Assembly (NCBI GenBank): GCA_907163375.1
Contig: CAJQUW010006779.1
Coordinates: 1-64,000, forward strand
Source: Prostheceraeus crozeri
Taxonomy: Eukaryota; Platyhelminthes; Polycladida; Euryleptidae
Direction of reading: 5' to 3'
Length of the DNA: 64,000 nt
Shown here: positions 10,225 to 21,540 of the stretch, piece by piece
Position numbering within the stretch: position 1 is the stretch's first letter
How the letters are laid out: every line of letters starts with the position of its first letter
Notes under the pieces: model-generated
The model's input: only the letters and a program-made list of their open reading frames with translations
What the model was told of the DNA's origin: nothing
Databases searched by the model: none
Program-made: the position numbers and the translations under genes

Positions 10225-11442
10225 CTGCAATGTACATGTACAACATTGCCTTATAAAAATGGATTAAGAATGTTGAATGAAAATATGTAGGAGCACGTAA
10301 ATAATGAACATGCTTCCAAATGATGCTATTATGACGCATCGTCACTAAAAAAGGTTTTTCAAAAGCACGCTTCCATTATAAACAAAAAAGATAATGCCAC
10401 ATAACAAATAAATATCCAAGATTCAGGATGACGGCGAAAATTCAAAATCAAAATTCCTTGACTTACCCAGAAACATTTTCACGACAACTAGCCTTTCGCC
10501 GTCAGCATGATTAAAATTCATTTTATAATGATGAGTACTGGACTTGTTCATACTGTACGTACAAGTCAACTTTCATCGACGAATTAAGCAGCAATATTTC
10601 TATCAATCCATCTATAATCGCAACTGACTATACGTTCAAACATTGCACTTGACGACTTGAGGGATGCGTTGAACATGGAGGCAATATCCGATCTCACGAA
10701 AAGATACTGACTTAGACGGAATGGCAATCAATTGAGAAGAGTCCGAAGATTGCGTCCTCCAACTGCTAACATGGAAGACAAATGAAAAACATGTGGAGGG
10801 AATATCTATGTTGTCGCTGATCTCATGGACAATAGTCTCAGGCCACATGACGTAAACGATCAAGCGTATAAGTGGGCGCTATGCGATCCATAATTTGAAA
10901 GACAGCATCCATCCCTCCGAAGTCAGAGAAAACGGACGTTAAGCATATATGTAAGTATAAATAAGTACGTTAACCAACTAGTAAGCCTAGAAATCTCATA
11001 AAATATGCGGCAATATAAACAGACGTTTTAGCGTCCCAAGTAGATGCATTCTGGACACATGTGGAAACTGAACGAAATCTGAATTATTCTTGTAACAATC
11101 ACAATGTCAGAAACTAATTTACAAATACTAGTTAATATGTGAACATATTGACCAAAAGTTAGTCAACTGAATCAGATGACCTCACACAGAGTTCATTTTT
11201 TACTACATAACATAATATAACGAAGCTAGTAGTGAAAATTATCTCGCCTAGCAGGCTGGCGTGCGGACGTATGTTGCACGCATATTAACTGTTCAAACCA
11301 TGCTCAACAAACTTTCTTCAATGCCAAAGCATTCATTATATACTCATTGACATAATTAATGAAGCAAACTATCATTGGCTTGAATTGAAGTTTGTTTCAT
11401 TTTTTCTCAGGTATGATGCAATATCTCGCTTTCTATGTATTA
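10225..11442. other. intron sequence, nothing recognised
   Basis: AT-rich TDRD12-like intron between the DExD exon and hAT 2. I find no convincing coding stretch, element end or RNA gene. Confidence 0.4.
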
Positions 11443-13363
11443 CAGGGTGTCCACCCTATCTGAGAAAAAAAATTCACGTACAATTCACGTACATGACAAA
11501 AAATTCACGTACCACTATTTCAGGCCTACTTGCCCGGCAAGCGACAGTTGGTTGAGTCAAAATCATTCCAAAACACTACCCGCAACAACTGCTCAAAGAA
11601 ATGCAGTAATGAGATCTTTACAGTAGAAAGATAGTTCTTCAGAACTATCTTGTATACACACTGCACACATAATAATATAAGTGCATTCGATGCTGTTTTG
11701 AAGCCATCATTTCACAAATAAATGGTATTTTTGGTCACTCAATAATCTTTAAATACAACATAATTCACGGCTATAAAAATCAAGGGTAATAATAATAGGG
11801 TTTGTGTTTTTAGATCTCTAGAAGCAGATTAAAACTAAGAATATTAGTGTGCATATTCAAGGAGATAACTTTTTATTTCTTTTAAAAACATCAGGATAGA
11901 AGCAATAGACTGAGTCCACCATAGCAAAAAAACTAATAAATCTAAAAGTCTTCCAATAGTCGGCGCTTCCGTTGTGCACATAAGTATGAAATTTCCGCTT
12001 CCTTCTCCTTCTCCCTTGCCTCATTCAATTCAATAGCTTTCCTTTTTCGGATGGACTTCGGAGCAATATTTAATCAATGAAGGGATCAGTTCAATGAAAC
12101 GTTTTGCAACGTTCAGATTTTCACACCACCTGATTCGGTAAAACGTTTTCGGGAACTGTTTGGACCCAGTGATTTCGATAAATTGTGCTCGTCTAAGAGG
12201 CGAATTTTGAAAAACATAATGAGTGGACAGAATTTCGTCAATTTTCCAAACACATTTTGTATGACCTAATGAAGATGCTCCATGAACAATGTGCAGGCCA
12301 CACGACCCTAATTCCAACAAAGCAGGAAAGCCCTCAACTTTTCTACGACTACTGAGCATTCGCAAAAGTGACCAATTAACATTTGGCCCATCCATGGACA
12401 CAGATGTCAATTTCTTGAGTCCCAAAGGTTCTAAAACTCGCCATAAAGCATCAAGCAAGTTTGAGGCTGACGTGTGATCTAAAAATTCGGAACTTAGATA
12501 CCTTGTTATGCTTGTTGATTTTCTTTCTTCCAGAATCGAACCAAAACATCCATCTGAGAGCGGTGACTTATTTTATGCTCTGCAGGTCGTCATGTTTTGA
12601 TGTTTATAGTTCATGGTAATATATCGTACGATAACTCCATCAGACTGAGCCAAAACATGATCCGAGTCAATTAAATGACTGAAGCCATCCATACATTATC
12701 TAGCACTGTCAAAATCTGCAACTGACAACAAGCTGGAACGATACAGTCTCACCATTTTTCACCACGCATGCATTCTATCTGTAAGTAATACAAAACGTCA
12801 TAGAATGAACGTTTGAGTCAACCGACCCAATTGTTTGCTGGCCTTGGTCAAGCATTGACAATTTTGCGTAGCCACATATGCATGTACAATGTACATCTAT
12901 ATATGGGCCTTATAGAGACAAAAAGCCCTAGTATATGACTGCACAATACACATGTATACACCTATTACAAAAAGCATAAAATAATTCAGGACACAAAGAT
13001 GTCAAGACGCTGCTTACCAGAATTTCACAAATTTTCATTGTCTGAACCCAGACTCGTTGACAGTAGCGGCTATATTATATGAACATATCTACATGTTTAT
13101 GACTTTCTTTCTTGTAACATACTTTTTTGTAGAACCAAGTCACAGTTGGTGCAACAACGGAAGAAAAAAAATTTAGCACATGTAACAAGAATCAGTGGAT
13201 ATCAAGTAGGAGTAAATAGCAGTAAATACCACTATCTGCGCAACTGAGCTGAATTTCACGTACACATTCGCATTTTCCCATAATTCACGTACATTTTCAT
13301 AATTTTCAAAATTCACGTACAATTCACGTACATACGTGAATTTCACGTACAGTGGACACCCTG
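11443..13363 (-). mobile_element. hAT transposon 2, internally deleted, 6-bp duplication
   Basis: Both ends read inward CAGGGTGTCCAC (11443-11454; reverse strand from 13363). The six bases GTATTA lie directly outside each end (11437-11442 and 13364-13369). The nonamer TTCACGTAC is reiterated close to the ends: three copies at 11473-11518 and at least five near 13254-13350, one more in reverse. Total length is 1921 bp. Only a fragment of transposase remains, so this copy is non-autonomous. It has the same design as hAT 1 with a different repeated word. Confidence 0.85.
12030..12483 (-). pseudogene. hAT transposase fragment
   Basis: About 150 codons from the middle of a hAT transposase. They contain SVSMDGPNVNWSLL (second catalytic Asp, compare ISTDGPNV in hAT 1), LGSCGLHIVHGA (CxxH block), then the start of the helical insertion with FPKTFYRIRWCEN. 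The frame opens upstream as DHTSASNLL before position 12458. The first Asp and the C-terminal dimerisation domain are absent, so it is a deletion remnant inside hAT 2. Confidence 0.8.
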
Positions 13364-13503
13364 GTATTACCATTCAACACATTAGAGAATGGAGAAAGAT
13401 CTATGGTGGTCAACTTTCAAATTTTGATTTCGATACAACTGTCACAATTGCTTTTACAAATTGAACATAAACGCGAACTGAAATCCAGCTTTTGTAGAAT
13501 AAA

Positions 13504-14503
13504 ATGGCACACGATCAGTTTACCAGAGGTAAGGCTATTGGATTGATTCGTTGTGGTAGAAGTTCTGCGAGTGTTGCCGAGTGTTATCGAGAGTCGTTGT
13601 TTGGAGGTGGTGGTGTCGATGGAAAGCAGAAGAAGATGTTAAAAAGAAGAAGGGATCTGGTCGACCAAGAAAGTCTGCAGGAAGGACAGACGCACGTCTA
13701 GTTTTAGCTGCAAAGAGGAATAGATTTGTGTCAGTCCCAAAGCTAGTTGTACACTGGAAGAGTGCCTCAAATATAGACTGTAGCGTTCGAACGGCTTACC
13801 TAAGATTGCGAGAAGCTGGAATTCAATCGCGACGACCAGCTGTCCTAATTCCATTGAGTTTTGAGCACCGCAGAAGACGAGTTGCCTGGTGTGATGCCCA
13901 TCGCTCATGGAATGACCATCACTGGCAGAAAGTCTTGTGGACCGATGAATCGAGATTCACTCTGGATTTCAATGACGGTCGTGTCAGAGTGCATCGTCTT
14001 CCAGGTGAACGCTTTGCCCCATGCTGTGTTAAAGAACAAGACAGATATGGTGGTGGAAGTGTTATATGCTGTGGAGTGGCATTTGGCATGGCGGACGAAC
14101 GACAGCAAGTCATCATCAAAGGCACGTTGACTGGAGAGAGGTATCTCAATGAAATTGTGCTTCCTGTTGTTGCCCCAGTGGTCAGGGTGGAGGATCTCGT
14201 CTTCCAAGACGACAACGCAAGACCACATCGCTCCTCGGCTGTCATTACTGAACATTCAAACCCTTGACTGGCCTGCACGCTCACCTGACTTGTCACCCAT
14301 TGAACAAGTCTGGGACGAGCTTGGGCGGCGAGTGAGAGACCGCTATTCACTTCCACCGGTGTCCCTGAAGATTTTCTCTGAAAGACTGACAGAGCAGTGG
14401 CTTTTCCTTGACACATCATTCATTCAGAAACTTTGTGAATCCATGCCATCTCGGATTACTGAATGTATTGGAGCTAGAGGGGGGGGGCACGCGCGCTATT
14501 AAA
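13504..14503 (+). pseudogene. Tc1-family transposase with two frameshifts
   Basis: The reading starts at ATG 13504 (MAHDQFTRGKAIGLI, the N-terminal helix-turn-helix) and changes frame near 13590. It runs through a GRPRKS hinge (AT-hook-like) to the DDE core: WTDESRF (first D) and FQDDNARPH (second D). A second frame change near 14255 precedes LSPIEQVWDELGRR, which carries the third acidic residue at the D34E spacing of Tc1. Both shifts break the protein. It begins 140 bp after the right end of hAT 2. I did not find convincing terminal repeats; a run of seven G lies at 14480-14486. Confidence 0.85.
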
Positions 14504-15907
14504 GTTGAATCTGCTACATGCGTTGTTTTTCTAGGCTAGCGACTTGGTGGAGATTGACTAAATTATCAAGGTATCATACATACATGTAGTCAAAAATTAA
14601 AGAAGTTAAAGAAGTAAATGTTTCAAAAAATTTTGTCAATGAGTATATGTGATGATTCCACGCTCTTCAACGCTACAGGATTCATTATGGCGTGTTATCT
14701 GAAGCAACTTTCTTTGTTCCATCTGAACTTGTGACTGCACTTTAAACATCGCCTTCATCCCATGACCGTTTAATGAACTAGCTTTTAAAGATAAATGGAC
14801 GATGGATAGCAAGTCCTATCAATGTGATGTTCCGCATCAACGTCGCAAATCTTGCGCCTCTTGTGTTATGTAATTGCGTTCACCGAATGTATGCAAATTC
14901 TTGTAAACCAAAGAATAAAGGTTATTATTAAATGCACATTGCACTGACCTACTTCTTATGACATGAATCTTTTGCTGTTTGAAACCACCGTTGCAAACTG
15001 TTTGAAACCACCCGGCAACTCAGTCATTGTGATATTTATAAGTACATTGACGCAAGTCCTCAAGTAAGAGCATAAAAGACATTTCCTGAATACCGTAGGC
15101 AACGATTGTACATTAATGAAATCTGCAAATTCAATACTCTATAATAAAGCTAGGTCATTCAATTTCAACAACTGTGAGTTGCCGTTGGATACATGAGAAC
15201 TTTGTTCCTTGATGGGAGAATACTGGGAGTCGTCAACCTTTCCAACTTTTTTGAAATTGCAGGTGATGAACCGGACCATAAAGGACCGATGTTACAATAT
15301 AATTTTAATAATTGTCCCCTGTCCATGTAGTGGCAGAAGGTTGGGGTTTTCGGCAATGTCCATGAATGCTCCATTGAAAGTGGGGAATCAAAAAAATATA
15401 TTCACCCACACAGATATAACATTTCATGAAGCGATCGTGAATCAATATATGAATGCATAAAGAAATTCAACGTATTGAATACTTGTGCCGCTGACTTGAA
15501 TACTTCAACTCAATTGTGCTGCTATCAGTGGCATGGTCGAAACAGAATAAACGCTAGATCACAATTTATCGTCATTGGACAACGGCATGCTTACAAATAA
15601 TTAGTTTCGTCAACACATTGGTGCATTACATTATTTCTCAGCATTCTCACTTTTTGAAAATTTCAGCAAATCGCTAAAAAGTATGAAAGAATGACGGCTG
15701 CTACCACTGCAATAATGAAAAGACGACGTGCTTGAGAAAACATCGCATGAAAAAATAAATTGTTGAAATTATTCTCGCTTTATGGGATAGGAATTACGGA
15801 ACTTTTTCAGTGGGGATGGAAATGGAAAGGAAATTTGTGGATACACTGCATGCGCACAAATGGATAAATTATGGTACACAAATATTGTTCGTGATGAAAT
15901 ACTATAC
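14504..15907. other. intron sequence, no supported gene
   Basis: TDRD12-like intron between the Tc1 relic and the linker/helicase exon. A coding-looking minus-strand stretch near 15170-15362 has an in-frame stop and no clear splice sites, so it is not called. Confidence 0.4.
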
Positions 15908-16659
15908 CTTTGACCAGGAAGAGCAGATGATAATTACTATTGGTCCATGACCTTTTTTCAAAGCGACAGGATTCTCCATGAGTAACGAAAGGCGAGTAAG
16001 CATGGCCATCAGTAAACCTGTGGTTTTTCCTTTATTTCTCGGTGCAACTGCTACAACATCCATATTCCGCAATATCACCGGAAACATGTTGGCCTGAATG
16101 AAAAGAAAACATTTCACATGACGCTTCGCCAAACACTTCTTTATCGGAGGAGGTAGAGGACTCTTATCATATGACAAGAATGGTGAAGGAATAGGAACGA
16201 CAGAAATTGTCAGCACCGCTCTCTTCATAGCCTCGGCATCCAACTGATCCATGAAACCAGCATTTTCATCATCATTGCACTGCATCAATCCGGCTTGATA
16301 TGTATCTTCAGACGAAACATCTGATGAGGAATAATTGCCGAATCCGTTAGTTCGAAGATTTTCAGTGGATGAGGTAGAAGATGGGGACGTTTCTGCCACA
16401 TGTTTTGTAGGTGGTGACGAAGCTTTCCCAATTCCTCCGACGCCGTTTGACATCAGGTTTTGAGAAGATAAATTCCTGTTGACCGTACCATTCAACTTAA
16501 ATTCAGCATACTTCATCTCTACGAGAATATCTGCCAAGGATTTCTGAACACGACATCGACCAACGCGAATATAAATATCACACAGGAGATCATGATTGCC
16601 TGATTTGGAATTCCCTTTTTCTTGTTCCAGCAGATCTACTTCCACTTCCATGTCGCAGT
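15908..16659 (-). CDS. TDRD12: TDRD12-like exon: linker and helicase motif I
   Basis: A 752-nt exon, with acceptor ttttctatttcag before ACTGCGAC and donor AAG|GTATAG. It enters needing two bases to complete a codon and leaves in phase 0. The first ~55 residues complete the post-Tudor segment (a CDIYIRVGRC strand pair where vertebrate TDRD12 has its VYLYVTI strand). About 110 residues of Ser/Thr/Asp/Glu-rich disordered linker follow. The helicase then begins with a Q-like segment and APRNKGKTTG at about 16020-16050. This is a Walker A with GKT kept but the first Gly replaced. The beta strand IVIIICSSWSK (motif Ia) ends the exon. Retention of GKT is of interest because the human protein has lost it. 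Confidence 0.88.
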
Positions 16660-17388
16660 CTGAAATAGAAAAATTAATGATAAATGTCACAGTAAATGCA
16701 CACTGGTAATCTATATTTCAGTAACTGGTAGGATTTCAGTATTTCTCCTTATTGGATTCGATAAAGGACAGTCTAATTTCGACTTCTTCAATCGAAATGG
16801 AAACAATGCTCAAGAATAGTAACTTACAGTAGAGAGAAGACAAGTTTCTCTGCGATCAAACTAAGTTTGCAAAACTTAGGTGAATTTTGATCTGCGACAT
16901 AGACCATTACCTTAAGTCTTGAAACTGTGGAAAATTCGTTATTATTCATTGACAGTAATTTGATTTCGTGAGGCATGCTCGTCCATTCGCAGTTAGAGAG
17001 TGTAAAACACATTTTCATAAAGGACTTTGAGGAAATCAGATTTCAGATCGAAAGTTGTGGCGTGCAGGCAGACCAGACCGGTGAACCATATTGTGTTCTT
17101 GAATGAAACTAACATATGTCAGTCTTTGTCATTCAAGTTTCGAAATGGAGCTTGTGCAGAACCAGAGAGGCATTGCAAAGGGAGAACAACAGGGCAGAAC
17201 TCAATCTTCTTGCGCACGTAAATACAAAAAATCCTAAAAAATATGAGCGAGAAGAAAACGTAGAGCACTTAACGATCGAGATGAGTTTCTCATACTCCCC
17301 AGAATCCAGATGGAATATACTAAAGAAATTCGCTAAAATGTGAACGGAAAGCAGAAAACGTAGATATTTTTTTATGATCGACTGAAGC
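16660..17388. other. intron sequence, nothing supported
   Basis: TDRD12-like intron. Short open frames on both strands (for example 16824-17018) have no family resemblance and are not needed by the phase of the neighbouring exons. Confidence 0.4.
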
Positions 17389-18664
17389 AAGTCTCACCAG
17401 TGTTCCTATTCCAGTTTTAGATATTTCCTCCGCAGCTGCAAAAAATTTCCGCAGTCTAATTTTGACGAAAAATCCATCAAATCTCATAAATAGTTAGACC
17501 GCATAGCTACATGTCCAATTCCCATGTGTGCATGATTAGACAGCCTACTTCATGATATTATTGTTGTTAGTTTCATGATATTAAGGTTAAACTCATTTTC
17601 AACGACTTGTTTCTCACCCAGCTTCTCACCAATAGTTCAAAAGTCCATGTGACAATGATTTCAAAGAAAATGGCACTAACTTTTGGCATATTTCGTGACC
17701 ATACCGGAGCAGCTATTTCATCGTAGAATTACGTTTTTTCATGATTGCTAAATTCTGTTTGAGTTAAAATCAATTAATCGCATGAAATAAAGACTAGTAC
17801 CACTATGTAGAATTTCACACCCCAAGGTTATCCTACGTATGTAGTAGCTATTAAATATATTTCCACAAGAAGATTTTTTTGAAGCAAAAAGGTAAAATCG
17901 TAGGGACGAGTCGTCAAGGAATACATTCGACTTGGATGCCAACGAATTATTACATAGGGCCTACCTGATGCAGGCTGAGCGGCCAAAAAATTTGGTTATT
18001 TCATATAGTTCTAACTGAGCTTAATAATAATTCAATTATTTGAACCAATTATTCTTCGATTATCAAACAGAATGCTACTTCAATGTAAATATTTTTTTGC
18101 TATTTATCAAAAGAGTTCTTGATGGCATTTGAAATCGCTTTCGCAGTCTATTGGTCATTTATTTTTTTCTTTTTCTTTGATAATTCATTTTCTTGTGTCT
18201 CAATGGCTTTTTCTGTTTTGATTGCCTGCATTTTTGTTGGTATGTCTTCAGCATCTCGTTCATTTCCTTCTCATCCTCTGCTAAATTTTCTTTCCGTTTC
18301 AATAATTCGCTCTCTCTTGATTTTAGTTCTAAAGGAATTGAAGAAAGTTTGAGGAATTGACATTTACATTCTTCAACAAACTAAGATAGGCTACCTGGTA
18401 TAGTCCATATATTGATATAGGGTCTACCGTACGATATTGAACGGAACAGCCTGTTCACACAGTTGGATAAATTGGATACGAGGGACACTAAATTAGTTTG
18501 ATTTAGCTTGCTGATAATAATTGTGGAATAATTTTTAAATAATTCTTCATTTCATTTACCACTGTATTCACTGTTTAAATAATTTCCGCAGCAAAAAAAT
18601 TCCCTCCTCTGATTTTCCGAATTTCCGCAGAGAATGGGTAAACTGAGTCTCACTCAGACCAGGA
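17389..18664 (-). mobile_element. probable decayed hAT element (4)
   Basis: The word TTTCCGCAG (or close variants) occurs near both proposed edges: about 17427-17455 on the left and 18582-18635 on the right. This repeats the subterminal layout of the three clear hAT elements. The left edge has AGTCTCACC, similar to the GTCTCACC of hAT 3. A coiled-coil tail remnant lies inside on the minus strand. No intact TIR or duplication survives, so limits are approximate. Confidence 0.4.
18118..18347 (-). pseudogene. coiled-coil tail remnant, hAT-like
   Basis: On the minus strand a Lys/Glu-rich heptad-like stretch (RKENLAEDEKEMNEM) continues across frames as TEKAIETQENEL and ends KAISNAIKN after a stop. 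Composition and orientation relative to the proposed element match the transposase tails at 5360-5733 and 47854-48288. No catalytic region is left. Confidence 0.4.
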
Positions 18665-19020
18665 TCCAGATATATCAAGTCATGGTCTATTGGTAGACAT
18701 AAACAACAACAACACGGCGACAAGAACATCCGATTTTAATTTCCTAATTTTAAAAAGGTGCCCAAACAGATACAATCTCTTAATTTATGAAAAACTGCTG
18801 ATCAAACTCCACTCACCATCTCTCAACGGACACAGTGACCTGGACTTCAGTTACTTGATTAGTTCGTAAGTGAAGATATTTCATATTTTTAAGGATAAGT
18901 TTTTTGAAAATAAGTGATTTCGATTTCATCCCGTAAGACCTAGAAATAAGTATTACGTACTTTAGACAGTTATCTATGCATTTTGACTTTTGCATAGCTT
19001 ATCAAATGCATTGATTTAGA

Positions 19021-19075
19021 AAATGCAAATCTGATGATGACCACTTCAGATGGTCGAAATATCAATTTGGCATTT
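19021..19075 (+). ncRNA. hammerhead-ribozyme-like core
   Basis: CTGATGA (19031-19037) is followed by a stem II of GACC/GGTC (19039-19042 with 19052-19055) and then GAAATATC (19056-19063), which is the GAAA core plus a minimal helix III ending in UC, the cleavage triplet end. Outside, AAATGCAAAT (19021-19030) pairs with ATTTGGCATTT (19065-19075) apart from one bulge, giving helix I. This is a type I hammerhead with tiny helix III, the form known from Penelope-like elements and retrozymes. It is probably the trace of such an element. Imperfections in helix I make activity uncertain. Confidence 0.55.
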
Positions 19076-19905
19076 TTCTTTCTGTCAAAAATTTGCAGTC
19101 GCAACTTTTATAAAATTTAGAAATCGTCTAGAAGAAGTAAAATCAAGTGCAGTTTATATTAAAGCATAGAAAGAGATGTTTAGATGATCAAGGGAGTTGC
19201 AAATCTAAATCTAACTATTTTATGCATCAACTATGAGGTGGAGGAGGTAAGAAGGAATTTTATAGGAAAAGAAAAGCAACATTACAAGTTAGTCAAAATC
19301 TTGTGAAAAAGCAAGCACGAAAATGTCATTCGGTTTTTACATGAAAGAGAAGGCAATTGAGATCCGACAACAAAATACGTTCTGGATAACAATAATTGGT
19401 CTGCTGATTTGTAGACTATTGATTTATTTTCATGTTAAGTTATATTTTCTAATATCATAGGTGGCTTTAGATAGTGCAATTTGGAGAGAGTTCACTACTA
19501 CTCTCAGCTTAGCAGCAGTCCTAAAAACAAAGCTTGCGTGTCAGAGCCAAAGTTTGTGCGAACGCAAAAACTTTGGAGCTACCCCAAACAAAGGTTTTAC
19601 CCAACCTTGGACTATAAACCTTTTAGACAAAGTAATACCTAAAGGAAGTATAAGCGTCAGATGACACAACCTTATTGCGCCGTCTTCAACTTCTCACCGC
19701 TCAGAGGCTGCAGGTTATATTAGAAAGGGAAAATCAATGGTCATTTGAAATTTATGTTCCGATTATGAGATCACGTGAAATTCCAGTATTTCATCATTTC
19801 GGAATAGAAATCCCTGTAATGCGACACCTATTTGAAATTTGTCTTCAAGCAACTATAAGTAATAATCACATGCCATGATAAATGCATGACATCATTGATA
19901 CTTGC
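19076..19905. other. intron sequence, nothing recognised
   Basis: TDRD12-like intron between the hammerhead-like core and the 56-nt exon. Short plus-strand frames lack coding support. Confidence 0.4.
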
Positions 19906-19961
19906 CTTTTAGTAATTGATTGACGTGCGAATTGGCAGCAGGACACCATTTTCGGCTTCTC
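19906..19961 (-). CDS. TDRD12: TDRD12-like 56-nt exon with GC donor
   Basis: The acceptor is tttcttacag before GAGAAG. The donor is AAAAG|GCAAGT, a GC-AG intron whose other donor bases are optimal. It contributes one base, 18 codons (RSRKWCPAANSHVNQLLK) and one base. Joined by phase to 21406-21540 upstream and 15908-16659 downstream, this gives the RKWxxAA...NQLLK segment that matches KKWDNAA...QNLLK of vertebrate TDRD12 just before the linker strand. Both neighbouring junctions keep frame without forcing, which is the main reason to accept so short an exon. Confidence 0.72.
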
Positions 19962-20844
19962 CTGTAAGAAATGACTGGGATAAAAATACACTTCAACTTT
20001 CTTAAAAAATATTGATAAGCACGTAGTCACACAAGTTTCTTCATGCAAAGTCGAAAACATCAGCATGCCGGATACAGGCATACTTCCTGGTCCCATCAAT
20101 GAATATAATCACACTTAAAAAAAGAATGACGGCGCTTTATAAAGAAGACTTATTAATGTTCTGTAGTACAGTGATTGGTTTTATCAAACCATATACAGTC
20201 ATACCAATTCATCTATGGCAAGACCCGAAAATGCAACTCCCGCAAGGCGTCAAGCACGTTTTCTTGCCGTACCTCGCTTTCCGCAATCACTACTCGCAAG
20301 TAGGTAAATAATATATATGTACTCAAATAAGGCATTTCAAAATGTACACAATAGAAAAACAAAACCTGTGAACGAAAATATTTATATGACTGCGTTTCGG
20401 CGTGTAAATGGCAAATCAAATGTAGGTAATTAACCTAAACACAACTTTCACGTATACCAAGAAAGGCTTTTTAGATTTCTTCGACAATCGTAGTACTATT
20501 CTTATTATGAGCAAAGTTTTGAAGCTGCTAAGAAAGAGAACACAAAGAGTCGATATCGAAGAAGAGAGAGTTACTGGGCGGTGAGGGATCACGGAATGAT
20601 GTAGGTCAGTTTCCAATAGAAGAAAAAAATAGTGCTAACATAATCAGACCAAATTGAAGTGCTGTAATCACGGTGACCACTACGTTAATTCGTCGGACTT
20701 TTGTAGACCTGTGAAAAATTGGAACCGTTTAAGGACCAGTCCCAGAAGAGCGGATGTCTATCTCACAGACTCCAGTGACGTTCGTCAGGGCCTCGAACAC
20801 ACTACTAAAAACGCTCGGCAAGGTCATGTGGAAGTGACTAAGGG
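19962..20844. other. intron sequence, no supported gene
   Basis: TDRD12-like intron. Frames at 20099-20311 (+) and 20213-20300 (-) look mildly coding but lack usable splice sites and family resemblance. Confidence 0.35.
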
Positions 20845-21262
20845 TGCAACTTCATTATTGACACTGTTCGATCCATGACGAGTCAGATAAGAATGGACAA
20901 ACAATGGAATTGAAGACATGCTTTCAAAAATCGTGCTTCGTGCGCCACCAAACAGAGTCCAGACAATAGCAACATAATGAAAGATGATAAAGAGAAATGC
21001 ATTGATTTCATCAGTTTATAATCCTCTGAGTGTCAGCTAAAGCTACGCCCTGTTCAAATTTAGCTGCCACTTTTTGCAGACTGTCAGAGGATAATAAGCT
21101 GATAAGATCGATGCATTTCTCTTTATCACCATTCACAAAATTGATACTGTCTGCTGACGCACGAAGCACGATTATTGAAAGTTAGCCTTTGCTTCCATTG
21201 TTTGTCCATTTTTTCTGACTCATCAGGGATTGAAAAGTGTCAGCAATAAAGTTGCACGTGTA
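20845..21262. repeat. long imperfect inverted repeat (about 205-bp arms)
   Basis: Left arm 20845-21048 and right arm 21055-21262 are reverse complements with roughly three-quarters identity by eye. Landmarks are GTGCAACTTCATTATTGACAC against GTGTCAGCAATAAAGTTGCAC, ATGGACAAACAATGGA against TCCATTGTTTGTCCAT, and GATAAAGAGAAATGCAT against its complement. The centre is only a few bases. It could fold into one long hairpin. No transposase and no clear flanking duplication are seen; a fold-back MITE or an inverted duplication would fit. Confidence 0.75.
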
Positions 21263-21405
21263 AACGCAGCCTGCGAATTATCCCTATGATGCTTAGTTAC
21301 TTTGCACGGTGCTTAGATAGCGAATATCCATGGTTGAGCTCTACCTGCCTAAAGCGCCAAAAGTAAAAAAAATGACATTGAAATGATGACAACGTTGGTC
21401 CTTAC

Positions 21406-21540
21406 CTGCGTTCTACTTTCAGAGGACACGATTTGTCAGTGGTGATTCTCGCTTCGGACTGCAAAGGTGCCAATCTTGGAATGATATACCGACGACCAAG
21501 TGGTGGCAAGATTTTCAGGTTTTCTGGCAGCTTCTTAAGC
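21406..21540 (-). CDS. TDRD12: TDRD12-like exon: C-terminal part of Tudor 1
   Basis: A 135-nt exon, with acceptor gattatttttcag before GCTTAAG and donor CGCAG|GTAAGG. One base, 44 codons and two bases. The peptide opens LKKLPENLKILPPLGRRY, the LP..L..LPP pattern that ends a Tudor domain where bulky residues pack behind the beta barrel, and continues through a Pro/Leu-rich strand. Phase fits the 19906 exon downstream. Upstream, the VDYG-type strand of the Tudor barrel should be in a small exon with start phase 2 between here and 38396, which I could not find. Confidence 0.78.

Noticed and set aside
16094-16117. A 24-nt GTG...CAG segment in the helicase exon that looks like a mini intron
   Set aside because: Far too short to splice; it is a multiple of three and reads through in frame (VKCFLFIQ) at the length expected of the family.
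20213-20300. Minus-strand exon of the TDRD12-like gene
   Set aside because: The phases of 21406-21540 and 19906-19961 already join, leaving no room for it, and the frame has a stop right after a weak donor.
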